From NCBI GenBank assembly GCA_021815655.1, contig JAKAGJ010000001.1:1-15272 (forward strand): 15,272 nt of DNA, in the 5' to 3' direction. Both the position numbers and the translations under genes were made by a program. The DNA comes from Deltaproteobacteria bacterium. GTDB taxonomy: Bacteria > Desulfobacterota > Desulfarculia > Desulfarculales > Desulfarculaceae. Shown here piece by piece: positions 13,983 through 15,272 of this stretch (within the stretch, counting starts at the first letter, position 1; each line of letters starts with the position of its first letter). The notes beneath the pieces were generated by a model that made no database searches, was not told where the DNA came from, and saw nothing but the letters and a program-made list of their open reading frames with translations.

Positions 13983-14104
13983 GTCAAGGCCTCCTGGGCA
14001 GGGTCTGTTTGGGGGTCCGTGGCCGGCATTTCGTCCGGCGACCGCTTTGTGCTAGGCTGGGGGAGTTGTGCCTGGCGCCTGACGACGCCGCCGGCCCGGC
14101 GCGG

Positions 14105-14110
14105 TATAAT
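14105..14110 (+). promoter_or_regulatory. -10 element of the purC promoter
   Basis: TATAAT (14105-14110) is a perfect -10 hexamer; the best -35-like site (CTGACG, 14079-14084) is 20 bases away and weak, so an activator or an extended element may help. The start would fall near 14117, giving a leader of about 120 bases before purC. No purine riboswitch pattern was recognised in it. Confidence 0.45.
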
Positions 14111-14237
14111 ATGCCCCTGAAATTATCCGACGTCCGTCAGCCTCCAGGCCCCGGGGGCCGGATCTGGCGCCAAGCATACCGCCGGCGGACCAGCCGCGTC
14201 AACGGCCGGGGCCGCCCCCCGCAGGAGGATGAGTCAT

Positions 14238-15134
14238 ATGAGCAGCCAACCCGTGATGCAGACCAATCTGGAAGGCGTGCCCCTGGTGGGGCGCGGCAAG
14301 GTGCGCGATATTTACGACTTGGGCGAGCACCTTCTGATCGTGGCCAGCGACCGCCTGAGCGCCTTTGACGTCATCCTGCCCGACCCCATTCCCGACAAGG
14401 GGCGCATCCTCACCCAGATCAGCCTCTACTGGTTCGAGCAGATGGCCGACCTCACGCCCAACCACCTGGTGGCCAGCCGGGTGGCCGATTTCCCGCAAAT
14501 GCTCAAGCCCTTCGCCGCGCAGCTGGAGGGGCGCTCCATGCTGGTGAAGAAGTGCAAGCCCCTGGCCATCGAGGCCATCGTGCGCGGTTACCTGGCCGGC
14601 AGCGGCTGGGCCGACTACCGTCAGACGGGCCAGGTCTGCGGCTACACCCTGCCCCCGGGCCTTCAGGAGAGCGACCGCCTGGAAGCGCCCCTCTTCACCC
14701 CCAGTACCAAGGCCGAGTTGGGCGCGCATGACCTCAACATAAGTCTGGACGAAACCCGTAAGCTCTTGGGCGCCGAGTTGGCCGACGAGGTGGCCCGCCG
14801 GGCCCTGGCCATCTATGCCCGCGCCCGCGAACTGGCAGCCAAGGCCGGCATCATCATCGCCGACACCAAGTTCGAGTTCGGCCTGCTGGGCGATGAGCTG
14901 TTGTTGATCGACGAGGTGCTCACCCCCGATTCCAGCCGTTTCTGGCCGGCGGACCAATACCGGCCCGGACGCTCGCAGAAGAGCTTTGACAAGCAGTTCG
15001 TGCGTGATTATCTGGAATCCATCGGCTTCAACAAGCAGCCGCCGGCGCCCAAACTGCCCCTCGAGGTGATCGAGGGCACCCGCTCCCGCTACCTGGAGGC
15101 CTTAAAGCGCCTGAGCGGACGCGGCTTGGAATAG
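14238..15134 (+). CDS. purC: Phosphoribosylaminoimidazole-succinocarboxamide synthase
   Basis: The 298-residue product has the SAICAR synthase signatures: GRGKVRDIYDLG at the N-terminus (ATP-binding), ASDRLSAFDV, PLAIEAIVRGYLAGSGW, and the C-terminal DTKFEFGL with LLIDEVLTPDSSRFWPAD. It joins aspartate to CAIR in purine synthesis, using ATP. ATG 14238 is chosen because AGGAGG (14223-14228) is 9 bases upstream; an in-frame ATG at 14229 sits directly on that site and is too close. The length is that of the longer bacterial/yeast-like form. It ends at TAG 15132-15134. Confidence 0.96.
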   Translation: MSSQPVMQTNLEGVPLVGRGKVRDIYDLGEHLLIVASDRLSAFDVILPDPIPDKGRILTQISLYWFEQMADLTPNHLVASRVADFPQMLKPFAAQLEGRSMLVKKCKPLAIEAIVRGYLAGSGWADYRQTGQVCGYTLPPGLQESDRLEAPLFTPSTKAELGAHDLNISLDETRKLLGAELADEVARRALAIYARARELAAKAGIIIADTKFEFGLLGDELLLIDEVLTPDSSRFWPADQYRPGRSQKSFDKQFVRDYLESIGFNKQPPAPKLPLEVIEGTRSRYLEALKRLSGRGLE

Positions 15135-15163
15135 TTGGCAACACCCGCGGCTTGTGCTAGCGT
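15135..15163 (+). promoter_or_regulatory. Promoter of the nifU-like gene
   Basis: TTGGCA (15135-15140) and TAGCGT (15158-15163) are 17 bases apart, directly after the purC stop. The expected start near 15170 leaves a short leader holding AGGAGG (15185-15190). The -10 is weak. Confidence 0.45.
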
Positions 15164-15196
15164 GTTCACATTGTGCGCTCCCCTAGGAGGATTGAA

Positions 15197-15272
15197 TTGA
15201 AAACTCAGGTGCAAGAAGCTCTCGACAAGATCCGTCCGGCCCTGCAACGTGACGGCGGCGACGTGGAACTGG
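15197..15272 (+). CDS. NifU-like iron-sulfur cluster scaffold protein (3' truncated by window edge)
   Basis: The first 25 codons read (M)KTQVQEALDKIRPALQRDGGDVEL, the start of a stand-alone NifU C-terminal (Nfu) domain, in which RDGGDVEL is the family hallmark; the paired CxxC would follow outside the window. These small proteins carry and deliver 4Fe-4S clusters. The start is a TTG at 15197 with AGGAGG (15185-15190) 6 bases before it; the alternative TTG at 15192 meets a stop at once. In an organism with many iron-sulfur enzymes this is expected. Confidence 0.85.
   Translation, partial: MKTQVQEALDKIRPALQRDGGDVEL

Noticed and set aside
14229..14237. ATG 14229 as the purC start
   Set aside because: It directly abuts the AGGAGG ribosome site with no spacing; ATG 14238 has normal spacing.

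Overview
The window looks like chromosomal DNA from a high-GC anaerobic bacterium, most likely a sulfate-reducing or syntrophic Desulfobacterota (deltaproteobacterial) lineage that uses the Wood-Ljungdahl pathway. The main reasons are an HdrA / MvhD / MetV / MetF gene string, two apparent selenoproteins, a DsrE-like protein, a CooT-type nickel protein, and very GC-rich third codon positions. The lineage is an inference; no rRNA or tRNA is present to fix it.

Layout. (1) 1-3409: an operon with the C-terminal half of a large HdrA-like flavoprotein, then mvhD, metV and metF. It probably encodes a methylene-tetrahydrofolate reductase coupled to a heterodisulfide-reductase-type electron-transfer module. 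mvhD contains an in-frame TGA exactly where the family has a conserved cysteine, with a hairpin just downstream, so it should be read as selenocysteine. The operon is followed by a large nested inverted repeat. (2) 3603-5679: a strong promoter, then thrC (threonine synthase) overlapped by a hotdog-fold thioesterase gene. (3) 5735-7442: an AT-rich regulatory island with a DsrE-family gene (again with an in-frame TGA at a conserved cysteine and a near-ideal bacterial SECIS hairpin), an ArsR-type repressor that appears to be transcribed leaderless, and an arsenite methyltransferase (arsM). (4) 7503-10368: rlmH, converging on phoU-pstB (minus strand) behind a triple Pho-box-like repeat, then plsY. 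(5) 10582-12906: a DUF3842 gene overlapping a cooT-like nickel-protein gene, then a metallo-beta-lactamase-fold hydrolase and a PfkB-family sugar kinase, followed by the frameshifted C-terminal remnant of an EamA/DMT transporter. (6) 13341-15272: lepB (minus), purC, and the first 25 codons of a NifU-like iron-sulfur scaffold gene that runs off the right edge.

The main discovery is two genes that a standard gene caller would truncate or break at TGA: mvhD (Sec17) and a dsrE-like gene (Sec70). The dsrE-like selenoprotein sits beside arsR and arsM, which suggests a small metalloid-responsive cluster in which a selenol protein may work with arsenic methylation. That link is a hypothesis from gene neighbourhood only. 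No selenocysteine machinery genes (selA, selB, selC, selD) are visible here, so Sec decoding has to be confirmed elsewhere in the genome.
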